A stretch of 64,000 nt of DNA from Corynebacterium sp. TAE3-ERU16 (GTDB taxonomy: Bacteria; Actinomycetota; Actinomycetes; Mycobacteriales; Mycobacteriaceae). The position numbers and the translations under genes were made by a program. The notes beneath the pieces are model-generated. The model did not search any database. It saw only the letters and a program-made list of their open reading frames with translations, and had not been told where the DNA came from. Within the stretch, counting starts at the first letter, position 1. Every line of letters begins with the position of its first letter. Shown piece after piece: positions 37,074-46,246 of the stretch. The DNA lies in assembly GCF_019209935.1 (NCBI RefSeq), contig NZ_JAHUTN010000003.1, positions 1 through 64,000 on the forward strand, read 5' to 3'.

Positions 37074-37687
37074 GCCGGGCGTCGTCGTTCCGCGTCGATG
37101 ATCGGTGCGACGATGCTCTTCACCTGGGGTTCGAGCGCACTCAACGGCCCGTTGTTGTCGATGATGATGTCAGCCCCGTTCCGCCGTTCCGCATCACCGA
37201 TCTGTGCCGCCATCCGACGCCTGGCGTCCGCTGCGTTTATGCCACGGTGTTCAGTGAGCCGCCGGACCCTCTCCTCGCTGTCGACGTCGACGACGATGAC
37301 GGTGTCGAACTTGTCCGCCTGCCCGGTCTCGAAAAGCAACGGCATGTCGTAGACGCCGGCGACTGCGCCGTCCCGCTCCGCGGAGTCCAGACGCCGGCCC
37401 GCTTCACTGATGATCCTGGGGTGCATGATCGCGTTGAGCCGTTGTGTGGCGGCACCGTCGCTGAAAGCGCGCTCCGCCAGGAGGCCGCGGTCGAGGCTGC
37501 CGTCGGCCAGGAGGATGTCGGATCCGAACTCCCGTGCCAGCTCCTCGAGGGCGGGTTGGCCGGGTTCGACGATGTGGCGGGCGATCTCGTCGGCATCGAT
37601 GACGGTCACCCCGTCAAGCTCCGCCAGCGCGGCGGCGACCGTCGATTTACCGCTGCCGATTCCCCCGGTTAATCCGATTCTCAACAT
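37067..37687 (-). CDS. coaE: Dephospho-CoA kinase
   Basis: Last step of CoA synthesis, 206 residues. The P-loop GGIGSGKST starts at residue 8; DADEIARHIVEPG and the LLFETG segment follow. The ATG at 37687 is seven bases after -10 TAGACT (37700-37695), with no ribosome site, so probably leaderless. coaD, the step before, lies 16 kb away in the same window. Confidence 0.96.
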   Translation of the reverse strand: MLRIGLTGGIGSGKSTVAAALAELDGVTVIDADEIARHIVEPGQPALEELAREFGSDILLADGSLDRGLLAERAFSDGAATQRLNAIMHPRIISEAGRRLDSAERDGAVAGVYDMPLLFETGQADKFDTVIVVDVDSEERVRRLTEHRGINAADARRRMAAQIGDAERRNGADIIIDNNGPLSALEPQVKSIVAPIIDAERRRPAH

Positions 37688-37769
37688 GTTCCCAAGTCTA
37701 TCGGTGCCGTGCCACCGGACCACAGCCGGGCCGCACAGACCGCCCGGCGGAACCGCCCTCTGACAGCCG

Positions 37770-37808
37770 AGAGCCCCCTCGCGCCCTGGAAGGGTGCGAG
37801 GGGGCTCT
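37770..37808 (-). terminator. Hairpin terminator of ptsG
   Basis: A perfect 13-base stem, AGAGCCCCCTCGC (37770-37782) and GCGAGGGGGCTCT (37796-37808), 42 bases after the ptsG stop. No T-run, but the stem is very strong. Confidence 0.7.
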
Positions 37809-37849
37809 GCGTGGTGCGGGTCCGACCGGTTGGTCCGGTCGGGGTGCCG

Positions 37850-39898
37850 CTACTTGGCGGTCACGGTGATGATCGTCGTGGTCGCATCGGCGGAGTCCGC
37901 GATGTGGCCCTCCACGGAAGCGAACTTCCGGTGGTTCTGGACGACGACCGGGGTGATGATCGGCTTGCCCGCCGCAGCGATGACCTCGGGATCGAAGGTG
38001 ATCAGCGGGTCACCGGCGCGGACGCGCTGCTTCTTCTCGACGTGGGAGGTGAAGCCCTTGCCCTCGAGCTCGACGGTGTCGAGGCCGATGTGGACGAGCA
38101 GTTCGATGCCGTTGTCGAGGCGGATGCCGACAGCGTGCGGGAACAGGGCCAGGATCTGCCCGTCGCCCGGGGCTGTCACGGTGGTCGAGCTCGGCATGAC
38201 GGCGACGCCCTTACCGACGTTTCCGCCGGAGAACATCGGGTCCGGAACCTCGCTCAGGGGGACGACACGGCCGGCCAGCGGAGCGGTGATGGTGGTCACC
38301 GCGCCGGGGCGCAGAGCGGTCTTCTCGGTGGTGGCCGGTGCCGGAGCTTCGGCGACCGCGACGGAGCCCGCAGCACCCGAAGTGGCGGCGGTACCCGTGG
38401 TGGCTGAGGTGGCAGCGGCATCCTCGATGTCGGCCTCCGCAGCGAGATTGCGCTCGTACTCCGCGGACGCCTCGCGGGCGCTGATCTTCTCCTCCTCGGA
38501 GCGGTAGTCGAAGAGCACCACCAGGAAGAAGGAGGTGAAGAAGGCGACGGCGATGCCGGCCACGTAGAGGCCGACGGAGTTGAAGGCCGGGATGGTCAGC
38601 AGCGAGGTGAACACGAAGGCGTTCGCGGTGACGGGATTGATCGCGGGGATGATCATGGGCACGAGCCCCATGACGAGGCCACCGGCGAAACAGCCCGGCA
38701 GCAGTCTCAGGTAGGACTTCTTGAACCGGAGCATAACACCGTAGAGCGAGGGCTCGGAGATACCACCGAGCAGACCCGCCATCATGCCACCCAGGGAGAC
38801 CTGGCGCATCTGGCGGTCACGCTCCCTCATGGCGACGAACATGACACCGGTGACGGTGCCGAAGCAGGCGAAGTTCCAGGCACCCATGGGACCCTGGATG
38901 ATGTCGTAGCCCAGGGTCGCGATGTTCTGGATCATGATGGCGTTCAGCGGCCAGTGCAGACCCAGCGGCACGAGGAAGGGGTACAGCATCGGGATGATGA
39001 TGGCGAGGATCAGGGGCGAGAACTCATTGACGGAGTTCAGCAGGTTCGAGATGCCGTTGCCGATGCCGATGCCGAAGGGACCGAAGACGAAGGCCGTGGC
39101 CGGGATCATGATGAGCAGAGAGAAGAACGGCACGAAGACCATGTGCACGGCGGAGGGGATGATCTTCTTCAGACCCTTCTCCACCCAGAACAGGCCGATC
39201 GCCGCGATCAACGGGGGGAACACCTGACCGGAGTAGCCGTTGAGAACCATCGGCAGGCCGAACACGGTGACCGTGTCCCCGGGCTCACCCAACCCGATGA
39301 AGGACGGGGTGAGGAGTGCGCAGGGAATGGCCGCGCCCACCCACTCGTTGGCACCGAGCTTCCGGGCCGCACACGCACCGACCATGACCGGCAGGAAGTA
39401 GAACACCGACTGCCACATCGCGTGCATGAAGATGAAGGTGGAGTCCGTGGGCTCACGGAAGTCCTGGATGTCGAACGTGTCGAAGAGCACCAGGAGGGTG
39501 ATGATCAGCGACGCACCGAGCAGGGCCCAGAGGACCGGCCGGAACGTGTCGGAGAGGAACTCGAAGCAGTAGTCGACCCACGAGTACTTGCCGCGGACCC
39601 CGTCGTACTGCTTCTTACCGTTGGTGGGCTTGCCGCCCTCCCCCATTCCCGGCTGGGTGATGAGCTCCTGGTAGTAGTCCGCGACGCCACCGCCCATGAC
39701 GACCTGCAGGCCGGTCGTACCCTGCGGCACGACTCCGAGAACGTCGGGATTGGAATCCAGCGCCTTCTGATCAGCCTTGGACTGATCGTGGAGCTGGAAA
39801 CGCAGCCGGGTTGCGCAGTGGGTGAGGTTGGCGACGTTTTCCGCGCCACCCACCTTCTCCAGGATGAACTGTGATGTCGTCATCGTTTTAGACGCCAT
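37850..39898 (-). CDS. ptsG: Glucose-type PTS permease, fused IIBCA
   Basis: Membrane sugar permease that phosphorylates during uptake, 682 residues. The IIB domain is N-terminal with the phosphorylated Cys28 in THCATRLRF. The IIC domain covers about residues 105-470 with ten or so helices and the substrate motif GISEPSLYG. A linker rich in Ala/Thr leads to the IIA domain, whose phosphorylated His603 is in LLVHIGLDTVELEGKGF. Sequence and position (coaE and rpsA flanking) match corynebacterial PtsG as I remember it; glucose as substrate is inferred. AAAGG precedes the ATG. Confidence 0.93.
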   Translation of the reverse strand: MASKTMTTSQFILEKVGGAENVANLTHCATRLRFQLHDQSKADQKALDSNPDVLGVVPQGTTGLQVVMGGGVADYYQELITQPGMGEGGKPTNGKKQYDGVRGKYSWVDYCFEFLSDTFRPVLWALLGASLIITLLVLFDTFDIQDFREPTDSTFIFMHAMWQSVFYFLPVMVGACAARKLGANEWVGAAIPCALLTPSFIGLGEPGDTVTVFGLPMVLNGYSGQVFPPLIAAIGLFWVEKGLKKIIPSAVHMVFVPFFSLLIMIPATAFVFGPFGIGIGNGISNLLNSVNEFSPLILAIIIPMLYPFLVPLGLHWPLNAIMIQNIATLGYDIIQGPMGAWNFACFGTVTGVMFVAMRERDRQMRQVSLGGMMAGLLGGISEPSLYGVMLRFKKSYLRLLPGCFAGGLVMGLVPMIIPAINPVTANAFVFTSLLTIPAFNSVGLYVAGIAVAFFTSFFLVVLFDYRSEEEKISAREASAEYERNLAAEADIEDAAATSATTGTAATSGAAGSVAVAEAPAPATTEKTALRPGAVTTITAPLAGRVVPLSEVPDPMFSGGNVGKGVAVMPSSTTVTAPGDGQILALFPHAVGIRLDNGIELLVHIGLDTVELEGKGFTSHVEKKQRVRAGDPLITFDPEVIAAAGKPIITPVVVQNHRKFASVEGHIADSADATTTIITVTAK

Positions 39899-40493
39899 GT
39901 ACGAACCTTTCTTACATCACCTCCGCACGGTGCACGGGGTGAAACCTCATCCGGTTCAGGCTTGTTCCTGACCGGCTCAACCGCGGCCATGTAACCGGTG
40001 GACCCGGTAGAGCAACATCTTCCGACGATTATTTCTACCTGTGATCAACCTGGGAGACGGTGATATGTTTTCACAGTTTAAACTGTGTGATGCAACAGTG
40101 ATCGAGGTCATACATGCCCGAGTTTGCGGCGAGTTGCCACAATCATATGTTCATTGCCGTGGTTGCTCCAACTTCCAAATGTCCGAACCTGGCGGAAAAA
40201 CGCCCGTTTGTCACCTGTATAAGCGCCATTTCGCCCGCTACCGAGAGTAAAACCGGCAATGGACCATTCATTTGTAAGCTAAATCACAGTATAGCGGACA
40301 GGGGCCCCGGAACACCAATGGCTCATGAACATGTGTGAAACTCTCAGCAATCCGGCGATGGACGATGCCGTATATCCCGACCTCGAGGGGACATCGACCC
40401 CTCGCGCCCCTCGACTCCCGCGACCCCACGAATCACCCGTCAACGCCGGATCGACAGACAGAGTTCCCGGACCACACGACCGCTGAGCACAGA
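39899..40493 (-). promoter_or_regulatory. ptsG upstream region
   Basis: About 600 bases without a credible gene, more AT-rich than the surroundings. A perfect 16-base palindrome CACAGTTTAAACTGTG is at 40072-40087, and AGTGA-N6-TCATA, weakly like a CRP/GlxR site, is at 40098-40113. A -10 TATACT is at 40296-40291 on the minus strand, which would give a leader of nearly 390 bases. In C. glutamicum ptsG is controlled by SugR and GlxR; which protein binds here is unknown. Confidence 0.5.
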
Positions 40494-40529
40494 GAAGGGC
40501 CCCACACCATTCATGGTGCGGGGCCCTTC
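40494..40529 (-). terminator. Terminator of rpsA
   Basis: Arms 40494-40509 and 40514-40529 form a 16-base stem with one mismatch and a four-base loop, about 65 bases past the rpsA stop on the minus strand. Confidence 0.75.
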
Positions 40530-40592
40530 GATCCGACTGTGCTCCGGTCACCTCAGAAAGAGACCGCCCGGGGCAGCAGCGGGATGTGGTGC

Positions 40593-42056
40593 CTAGTTAC
40601 CGGCCAGCTTCTCGCGCAGAGCGGCGAGCTGCTCATCGGAGGCGAGCGAACCACCGGTGGTCTCCGGTTCGCCGGCGGCGGCGGCCGGTGCGGCGTCAGA
40701 GGACTCGGAGGAGTAGTTGGTCGCGCCGGCGACGGCGGCCTCCTCTGCGGCGGCACGGTGACGCTCGATCTGAGCGGTGTGCAGCTGGAAGCGACGCTCG
40801 GACTCGGCGTAACGGGCCTCCCAGGCCTGACGCTGCTCGTCGAAGCCCTCGAGCCACTCGTTCGTCTCCGGGTCGAAGCCCTCGGGGAAGATGTAGTTGC
40901 CCTGCTCGTCGTAGGAGTCGGCCATGCCGTACTTCGACGGGTCGAACTCCTCGGTGTAGTCCTCGTCGGCCTGCTTCAGGGACAGGGAGATACGACGACG
41001 CTCGAGGTCGATGTCGATGACCTTGACCATCGCCTCTTCACCGACGGTGACGACCTGGTCCGGGACCTCGACGTGGCGCTCAGCCAGCTCGGAGATGTGG
41101 ACGAGACCCTCGATGCCCTCTTCGACGCGGACGAACGCACCGAAGGGAACCAGCTTGGTGACCTTGCCCGGGACGATCTGACCGACCGCGTGGGTGCGGG
41201 CGAAGACACGCCACGGATCCTCCATGGTGGCCTTCAGCGACAGCGAGACACGCTCGCGGTCCAGATCGACGTCGAGGACCTCGACCGTGACCTCGTCGCC
41301 GACGGTGACGACCTCGGACGGGTGATCGATGTGCTTCCAGGAGAGCTCGGAGACGTGGACGAGTCCGTCGACACCGCCGAGATCGACGAAGGCGCCGAAG
41401 TTGACGATCGAGGAGACGACGCCCTTGCGGACCTGACCCTTCTGCAGCTGGTGCAGGAACTCGGAGCGGACCTCGGACTGGGTCTGCTCGAGCCATGCGC
41501 GGCGGGACAGCACGACGTTGTTGCGGTGCTTGTCCAGCTCGATGATCTTGGCCTCGATCTCCTGGCCGATGTACGGGTCCAGGTCACGGACGCGACGCAT
41601 CTCGACGAGGGAGGCGGGCAGGAAGCCACGGAGTCCGATGTCCAGGATGAGACCACCCTTGACGACCTCGATGACGGTACCGGTGACGGGCTCGTCCTTC
41701 TCCTTGAGGGCCTCGATGGCACCCCACGCACGTTCGTACTGCGCGCGCTTCTTGGAGAGGATCAGGCGGCCTTCCTTGTCCTCCTTGGTGAGGACGAGTG
41801 CGTCGATCTCGTCGCCGACAGCGACGACCTCGCCCGGGTCGACATCGTGCTTGATGGACAGCTCACGGGAGGGAATGACGCCTTCCGTCTTGTAACCGAT
41901 GTCGAGCAGAACCTCGTCGCGATCGACCTTGACGACGGTACCTTCGACGATGTCACCGTCGTTGAAGTACTTGATGGTTGCGTCGACTGCAGCGAGGAAG
42001 TCCTCAGCGGAGCCGATGTCGTTGACGGCAACCTGAGGGGCGTTGTTGGTGGGCAT
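40593..42056 (-). CDS. rpsA: 30S ribosomal protein S1
   Basis: mRNA-binding r-protein with four S1 OB-fold repeats, 487 residues, the actinobacterial length. Repeats begin near GDIVEGTVVKVDRDEVLLDIG, EPVTGTVIEVVKGGLILDIG, KGVVSSIVNFGAFVDLGG and GKVTKLVPFGAFVRVEEG. An acidic C-terminal tail follows. The ATG at 42056 (MPTNNAPQVAVNDIG) matches the genus. The 277 bases upstream are its leader; TTATTG-17-TAAAGG near 42285 may be the promoter, and the divergent methyltransferase begins at 42334. Confidence 0.97.
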   Translation of the reverse strand: MPTNNAPQVAVNDIGSAEDFLAAVDATIKYFNDGDIVEGTVVKVDRDEVLLDIGYKTEGVIPSRELSIKHDVDPGEVVAVGDEIDALVLTKEDKEGRLILSKKRAQYERAWGAIEALKEKDEPVTGTVIEVVKGGLILDIGLRGFLPASLVEMRRVRDLDPYIGQEIEAKIIELDKHRNNVVLSRRAWLEQTQSEVRSEFLHQLQKGQVRKGVVSSIVNFGAFVDLGGVDGLVHVSELSWKHIDHPSEVVTVGDEVTVEVLDVDLDRERVSLSLKATMEDPWRVFARTHAVGQIVPGKVTKLVPFGAFVRVEEGIEGLVHISELAERHVEVPDQVVTVGEEAMVKVIDIDLERRRISLSLKQADEDYTEEFDPSKYGMADSYDEQGNYIFPEGFDPETNEWLEGFDEQRQAWEARYAESERRFQLHTAQIERHRAAAEEAAVAGATNYSSESSDAAPAAAAGEPETTGGSLASDEQLAALREKLAGN

Positions 42057-42333
42057 ATGTTTGAGTGCTCCGAAATGGATAGGAATCGAAAGTGGACAGG
42101 GAATGTGTGCCATCCCGTCTCCCCCACGTGACCTGTGAAGATTCACCTACAGAGGAAACCGGCCGAGGTGCGGAGGGAGAGAAGTCGGAGCGCAGGCTCC
42201 GGAGGGACCCGTAACGACGTTTCCCGATGCCACCCTCCTATTGTGAGCGGCATCTTGTCGCCTTTACAGACACACGAGATCAACAATAACCGGGATTCGA
42301 TGTTCGGGCAACCGGAACGCATACCATGACGGG

Positions 42334-43197
42334 ATGAACGATTTCGACCCCTTCCCCCCGATCCGCCCGGACTTCCGGCACGTGAGCACCGACCCCCTCG
42401 ACTCCGCACTCGTCACCGACGCGGAGTCCGCCGCGGCGAACCGCGCGTGGTGGGACTCCGACGCAGCCGCCTATCACCGGGAGCATGCGGCGTATCTGGG
42501 TGCGGACTCCCCTGTCGGCGAGTTCCACTGGTGCCCGGAGATGCTGCACGAGCGGGACGTCAGGCTCCTCGGTGACGTCCGTTCCGCCGGTGTGCTGGAG
42601 ATCGGTTGCGGATCCGCCCCGTGCGCCCGGTGGTTGGCCGCGGACGGCGTCGGATTCATCACCGCCTTCGATCTCTCCCGGGGAATGCTCGAGCGGGCGG
42701 ACAGCTCGGGTGCCGGGCGCCACGGCGTTGCCCTGGTCCAGGCGGACGCGATGTACCTTCCGTACCGGGACGCATCCTTCGACGTGGCATTCAGCGCCTT
42801 CGGTGCCATCCCCTTCGTCTCCGACAGCGCCGGGCTCATGCGGGAGGTCGCCCGGGTCCTCGTTCCCGGCGGCCGGTTCGTGTTCGCCGTCAACCATCCG
42901 ATGCGGTGGATCTTCCCCGATGACCCCGGGGAGGAGGGACTGACGGCCTACATCAGCTACTTCGATCGGTCCGGCTACGTCGAGCGCGATCCGGAGACAA
43001 GGGAGGTGACCTACGCCGAGCAGCACCGGACGATCGGCGACCGGATCCGCGAGCTGATCGGGGCCGGTTTCGTCCTGGACGATCTGATCGAGCCGGAGTG
43101 GCCCGACGACCTCACGGAGACCTGGGGCCAGTGGTCTCCACTGCGTGGGAACCTCTTCCCGGGGACGGCGATCTTCGTGGCCCACCTTCCCCGTTGA
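42334..43197 (+). CDS. SAM-dependent class I methyltransferase
   Basis: 287 residues. The SAM-binding motif I is VLEIGCGSAPCARWL, with DLSRGML and QADAMYLPYRDASFDVAFSAF as motifs II and post-II. The substrate is unknown; a similar gene stands next to polA and rpsA in other corynebacteria as I recall. TACCAT ends six bases before the ATG, so it may be leaderless. Convergent with polA after 12 bases. Confidence 0.9.
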   Translation: MNDFDPFPPIRPDFRHVSTDPLDSALVTDAESAAANRAWWDSDAAAYHREHAAYLGADSPVGEFHWCPEMLHERDVRLLGDVRSAGVLEIGCGSAPCARWLAADGVGFITAFDLSRGMLERADSSGAGRHGVALVQADAMYLPYRDASFDVAFSAFGAIPFVSDSAGLMREVARVLVPGGRFVFAVNHPMRWIFPDDPGEEGLTAYISYFDRSGYVERDPETREVTYAEQHRTIGDRIRELIGAGFVLDDLIEPEWPDDLTETWGQWSPLRGNLFPGTAIFVAHLPR

Positions 43198-43209
43198 CCA
43201 CGGGCCGGG

Positions 43210-45912
43210 TCAGTGCGCCGCAGCGTCCCAGTTCTCCCCGGATCCGGCGGACACCTCGAGCGGCACGTCGAGGGTGATCGCCCCGTCCATCTCGCGCTCC
43301 AGGATCCCCCGGACCTGGTCCAGCTCCCCGTCCGCGATCTCGACGACGAGCTCATCGTGCACCTGGAGCAGCACCCGGCTGCGGACACCGGCGGCGCGCA
43401 GTGCGGCGTCGACACGCAGCATCGCGACCTTGATGATGTCGGCGGCGGTCCCCTGGATCGGGGCGTTGAGCGCGGCTCGTTCCGCGTTCTCCCGCGCCAC
43501 CCGGTTCGTCGAGGACAGTTCCGGAAGGTAGCGCCGACGGCCGAAGAGCGTGGCCGTGTAGCCGTCCTGACGGGCGGTGTCGACGACCGTGTCGAGGTAC
43601 CGTTTCACTCCGCCGAAACGCTCGAAGTAGTTGCCCATGATGTGCTTTGCCTCGCCCGCCGAGATATCCAGCTGCTGCGACAGGCCGAAGGCGCTCAACC
43701 CGTAGACGAGCCCGTAGGACATCGCCTTGACACGGCGCCGGAGTTCCGGGGTGACCTGATCGACCGGCACGTCGAACACCCGGGAGCCGACGAAGTTGTG
43801 CAGGTCCTCACCTTCCCGGTACGCCTGGATCAGCCCCGCATCTCCCGAGAGATGGGCCATCACGCGCATCTCAATCTGGGAGTAGTCGGCGGTGAGCAGG
43901 GTGCTGTACCCGTCGCCGACCACGAATGCGCCGCGGATCCGGCGGCCGGCCGGGGTGCGCACCGGAATGTTCTGCAGGTTCGGATCAGTGGAGCTCAACC
44001 GGCCGGTGGAGGTCACCGTCTGGTTGAACGTCGTGTGGATGCGTCCGTCATCCGCGACGGCCTTGATCAGCCCGTCGAGGGTGGTCTTCATCTTCTGGAA
44101 CTCGCGGTGCGCCAGCAGATGATCGAGGAACGGGTGCGGGTGCTTTACCGCGAGCGACTCGATCTCCTTCGCCGCGGTCGAGTAGCCGGTCTTGGTCTTC
44201 TTCGTCTTCGGCATGTCGAGGGTGTCGAAGAGCACCACCTGCAGCTGCTTGGGGCTGGACAGGTTGAGGGTGTCGTCCCCGGCGATCTCACGCGCCGCGG
44301 TCTCCTCCGCCTCGACCTTCGCGATGAACTCGTCCCGCTGCTGTTCCAGTCTGTCCGTGTCCACGGCGATGCCGGCGTGCTCCATCCGTGCGAGGACAGG
44401 GATCAACGGCAGTTCCAGCTCCCGGTAGAGCGCGAACGAGTCGATCTCCTCCAGAGCTGCGGTGAGGGCGACGGCGAGATCGGCGATCGCCTCGGCCTCG
44501 GCGATGAGACCGGTGTGGTCCTCGTGCACGTCCAGCAGGGAGAGCTGCCCGGAACCGTTCCCGGAATCAGCGCCTTCGAGCTGCCGCTGCAGGTGGCGTT
44601 GCAGGACGTCGCCGAGCCCGTAGGTGCGCTGACCGGGGCGCAGCAGGTAGGCGGCGATGGCGGTGTCGTGCGTGATGCCGGCCAGCTCCATGTTCCGGCC
44701 CGCGAACATGTGCCAGGCACTCTTCGCCCCGTGCAGGTACTTCGGGGCCGCCGAGCTGACCCACTCGGCGAGTGCCTTCTCCTCGGCGGGGTTCAGGTCC
44801 GCGACCTCGACGACGAGGGCGTGCCGGTCGGCGTCGACGAACGCCACGGCCTCGATGTCCCCGGCTCCGGGGGTCGCGGTGCCTGCTACGGCGACAGCGA
44901 GCCCCCGCTCAGCGCGGACGGACAGCCAGGTGTCGAGAGCCTCCGCGTCCACGGTCAGCTCCGGACGTTGTTCGGCCGGCGGTGCACCGTCGGGTGTCGC
45001 TCCGTCGTGTTCGACCGCCGCCAGGATCCGCTCCCGGAGGTTCGTCCCGAACTGCAGCTCGTCGAACTTCTCCGCGAGTGCGCTCACACTCGCGGGGTTG
45101 AGTTCCAGCTGATCCGGACCGTACGGCAAGTCCATGTCCTTGACCATCTCGGTCAGTTCGCGGTTCATGCGCACCTGGTCGAGGCGCTCCCGGAAGTTGT
45201 TCCCGATCTTCCCCTTGATCTCGTCGGCGTGCGCCAGCAGTTCGTCGAGGCTGCCGTACTGGGTGATCCACTTGGTCGCCGTCTTCTCCCCCACGCCGGG
45301 GATGTTGGGCAGATTGTCGCTCGGGTCCCCCCGTAGGGCCGCGAAGTCCGGGTACTGGGCCGGGGTGAGGCCGTACTTCTCCTCCACCGCGGCGGGCGTG
45401 AACCGGTGCAGGTTCGAGACACCACGCATCGGGTAGAGAACCGTCGTCGTGTCGTTGACCAGCTGGAAGGAGTCCCGGTCGCCGGTCACGATCGAGGTCT
45501 CGAAGCCGAGCGGCGCAGCGGCGACGGACAGGGTGGCGATGATGTCGTCGGCCTCGTAGTTCTCCTTCTCGATGGTGACGATACCGAGGGCCTCCATGAC
45601 CTCCTTGATCAGCCCGATCTGCCCCTTGAACTCCTCCGGGGTCGCGTCCCGCTGCGCCTTGTACGCGGGGAACCTCTCGCTCCTGAATGTCTGCCGGCCC
45701 ACGTCGAAGGCAACGGCCACGTGGGTGGGCTTCTCCTCCCTGAGGAGATTCGCCAGCATGGAGATGAATCCGTACACAGCGTTGGTGTGCTGGCCGCCGG
45801 TGGTGGAGAAGTTCTCCGCGGGCAGGGCGAAGAACGCGCGGAAGGCCATCGAGTGACCGTCGATGAGCATCAGTCGTTTGACGTCTTGGGGCTTTTCTGC
45901 AGAGGCACTCAC
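43210..45912 (-). CDS. polA: DNA polymerase I
   Basis: Repair and Okazaki-fragment polymerase, 900 residues. The N-terminal 5'-3' nuclease domain runs to about residue 300 (starts LMLIDGHSMAFRAFFAL). The middle 3'-5' exonuclease-like domain lacks the usual Asp-x-Glu and other acidic residues, as is typical in Actinobacteria, so proofreading is probably absent. The polymerase domain has LTADYSQIEMRVMAHLSGD and LLQVHDELV. The GTG at 45912 follows -10 TACACT by eight bases with no ribosome site. Confidence 0.97.
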   Translation of the reverse strand: MSASAEKPQDVKRLMLIDGHSMAFRAFFALPAENFSTTGGQHTNAVYGFISMLANLLREEKPTHVAVAFDVGRQTFRSERFPAYKAQRDATPEEFKGQIGLIKEVMEALGIVTIEKENYEADDIIATLSVAAAPLGFETSIVTGDRDSFQLVNDTTTVLYPMRGVSNLHRFTPAAVEEKYGLTPAQYPDFAALRGDPSDNLPNIPGVGEKTATKWITQYGSLDELLAHADEIKGKIGNNFRERLDQVRMNRELTEMVKDMDLPYGPDQLELNPASVSALAEKFDELQFGTNLRERILAAVEHDGATPDGAPPAEQRPELTVDAEALDTWLSVRAERGLAVAVAGTATPGAGDIEAVAFVDADRHALVVEVADLNPAEEKALAEWVSSAAPKYLHGAKSAWHMFAGRNMELAGITHDTAIAAYLLRPGQRTYGLGDVLQRHLQRQLEGADSGNGSGQLSLLDVHEDHTGLIAEAEAIADLAVALTAALEEIDSFALYRELELPLIPVLARMEHAGIAVDTDRLEQQRDEFIAKVEAEETAAREIAGDDTLNLSSPKQLQVVLFDTLDMPKTKKTKTGYSTAAKEIESLAVKHPHPFLDHLLAHREFQKMKTTLDGLIKAVADDGRIHTTFNQTVTSTGRLSSTDPNLQNIPVRTPAGRRIRGAFVVGDGYSTLLTADYSQIEMRVMAHLSGDAGLIQAYREGEDLHNFVGSRVFDVPVDQVTPELRRRVKAMSYGLVYGLSAFGLSQQLDISAGEAKHIMGNYFERFGGVKRYLDTVVDTARQDGYTATLFGRRRYLPELSSTNRVARENAERAALNAPIQGTAADIIKVAMLRVDAALRAAGVRSRVLLQVHDELVVEIADGELDQVRGILEREMDGAITLDVPLEVSAGSGENWDAAAH

Positions 45913-46050
45913 GGGATACGAGTGTACTGGGCGGCGGGTGCCCGCCGGGGCGTCCGTCGCGTCTTCTGCCCCGATCTACGACAGCCGGTGGGACGGGACC
46001 GTGGTCCCGTTGTGGGCCTCCGTCCCCCTTCAGGTATCATCGTCACGCAC

Positions 46051-46127
46051 GCCCCCGTAGCCCAATTGGCAGAGGCAACGGATTCAAAACCCGTCCAGTG
46101 TGAGTTCGAGTCTCACCGGGGGCACCA
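46051..46127 (+). tRNA. tRNA with anticodon CAA (Leu) but short variable arm
   Basis: A full cloverleaf with encoded CCA. Acceptor stem 46051-46057 pairs perfectly with 46117-46123. T arm 46100-46116 has the loop TTCGAGT. The anticodon loop 46083-46089 is TTCAAAA, giving CAA, which reads UUG. The variable region is only five bases (46095-46099), whereas bacterial tRNA-Leu is a class II tRNA with a long variable arm. An A-C mismatch closes the anticodon stem (46082/46090), and the D stem has three pairs. TATCAT at 46035-46040 is a likely -10. Amino-acid identity is uncertain. Confidence 0.85.
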
Positions 46128-46164
46128 CGGGCAGGGAAAGCCGGCAGGATCTCCCGGATCCGAC

Positions 46165-46210
46165 AAACGTCCGGGGACAACGCGCACGGCGCTGTTGTCC
46201 CCGGACGTTT
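46165..46210. terminator. Strong bidirectional terminator
   Basis: A perfect 17-base stem (46165-46181 and 46194-46210) with a 12-base loop between the tRNA and the convergent membrane-protein gene. Each strand ends in TTT after the stem. Confidence 0.85.
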
Positions 46211-46246
46211 CCGTCGGTTCATGCCGACATCCCGGGATCGCGACCC

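Noticed and set aside
40060..40080. GlxR site GTGAT...TCACA upstream of ptsG
   Set aside because: The spacing between the half-sites is one base too long for TGTGA-N6-TCACA; kept only as a weak possibility in the region entry.
43213..45336. Long open frames opposite polA, uvrB (33686-35293), argG (5783-7630) and rpsA (40335-42131)
   Set aside because: They are antisense to strongly conserved genes and their composition is the usual high-GC mirror image; no family similarity.
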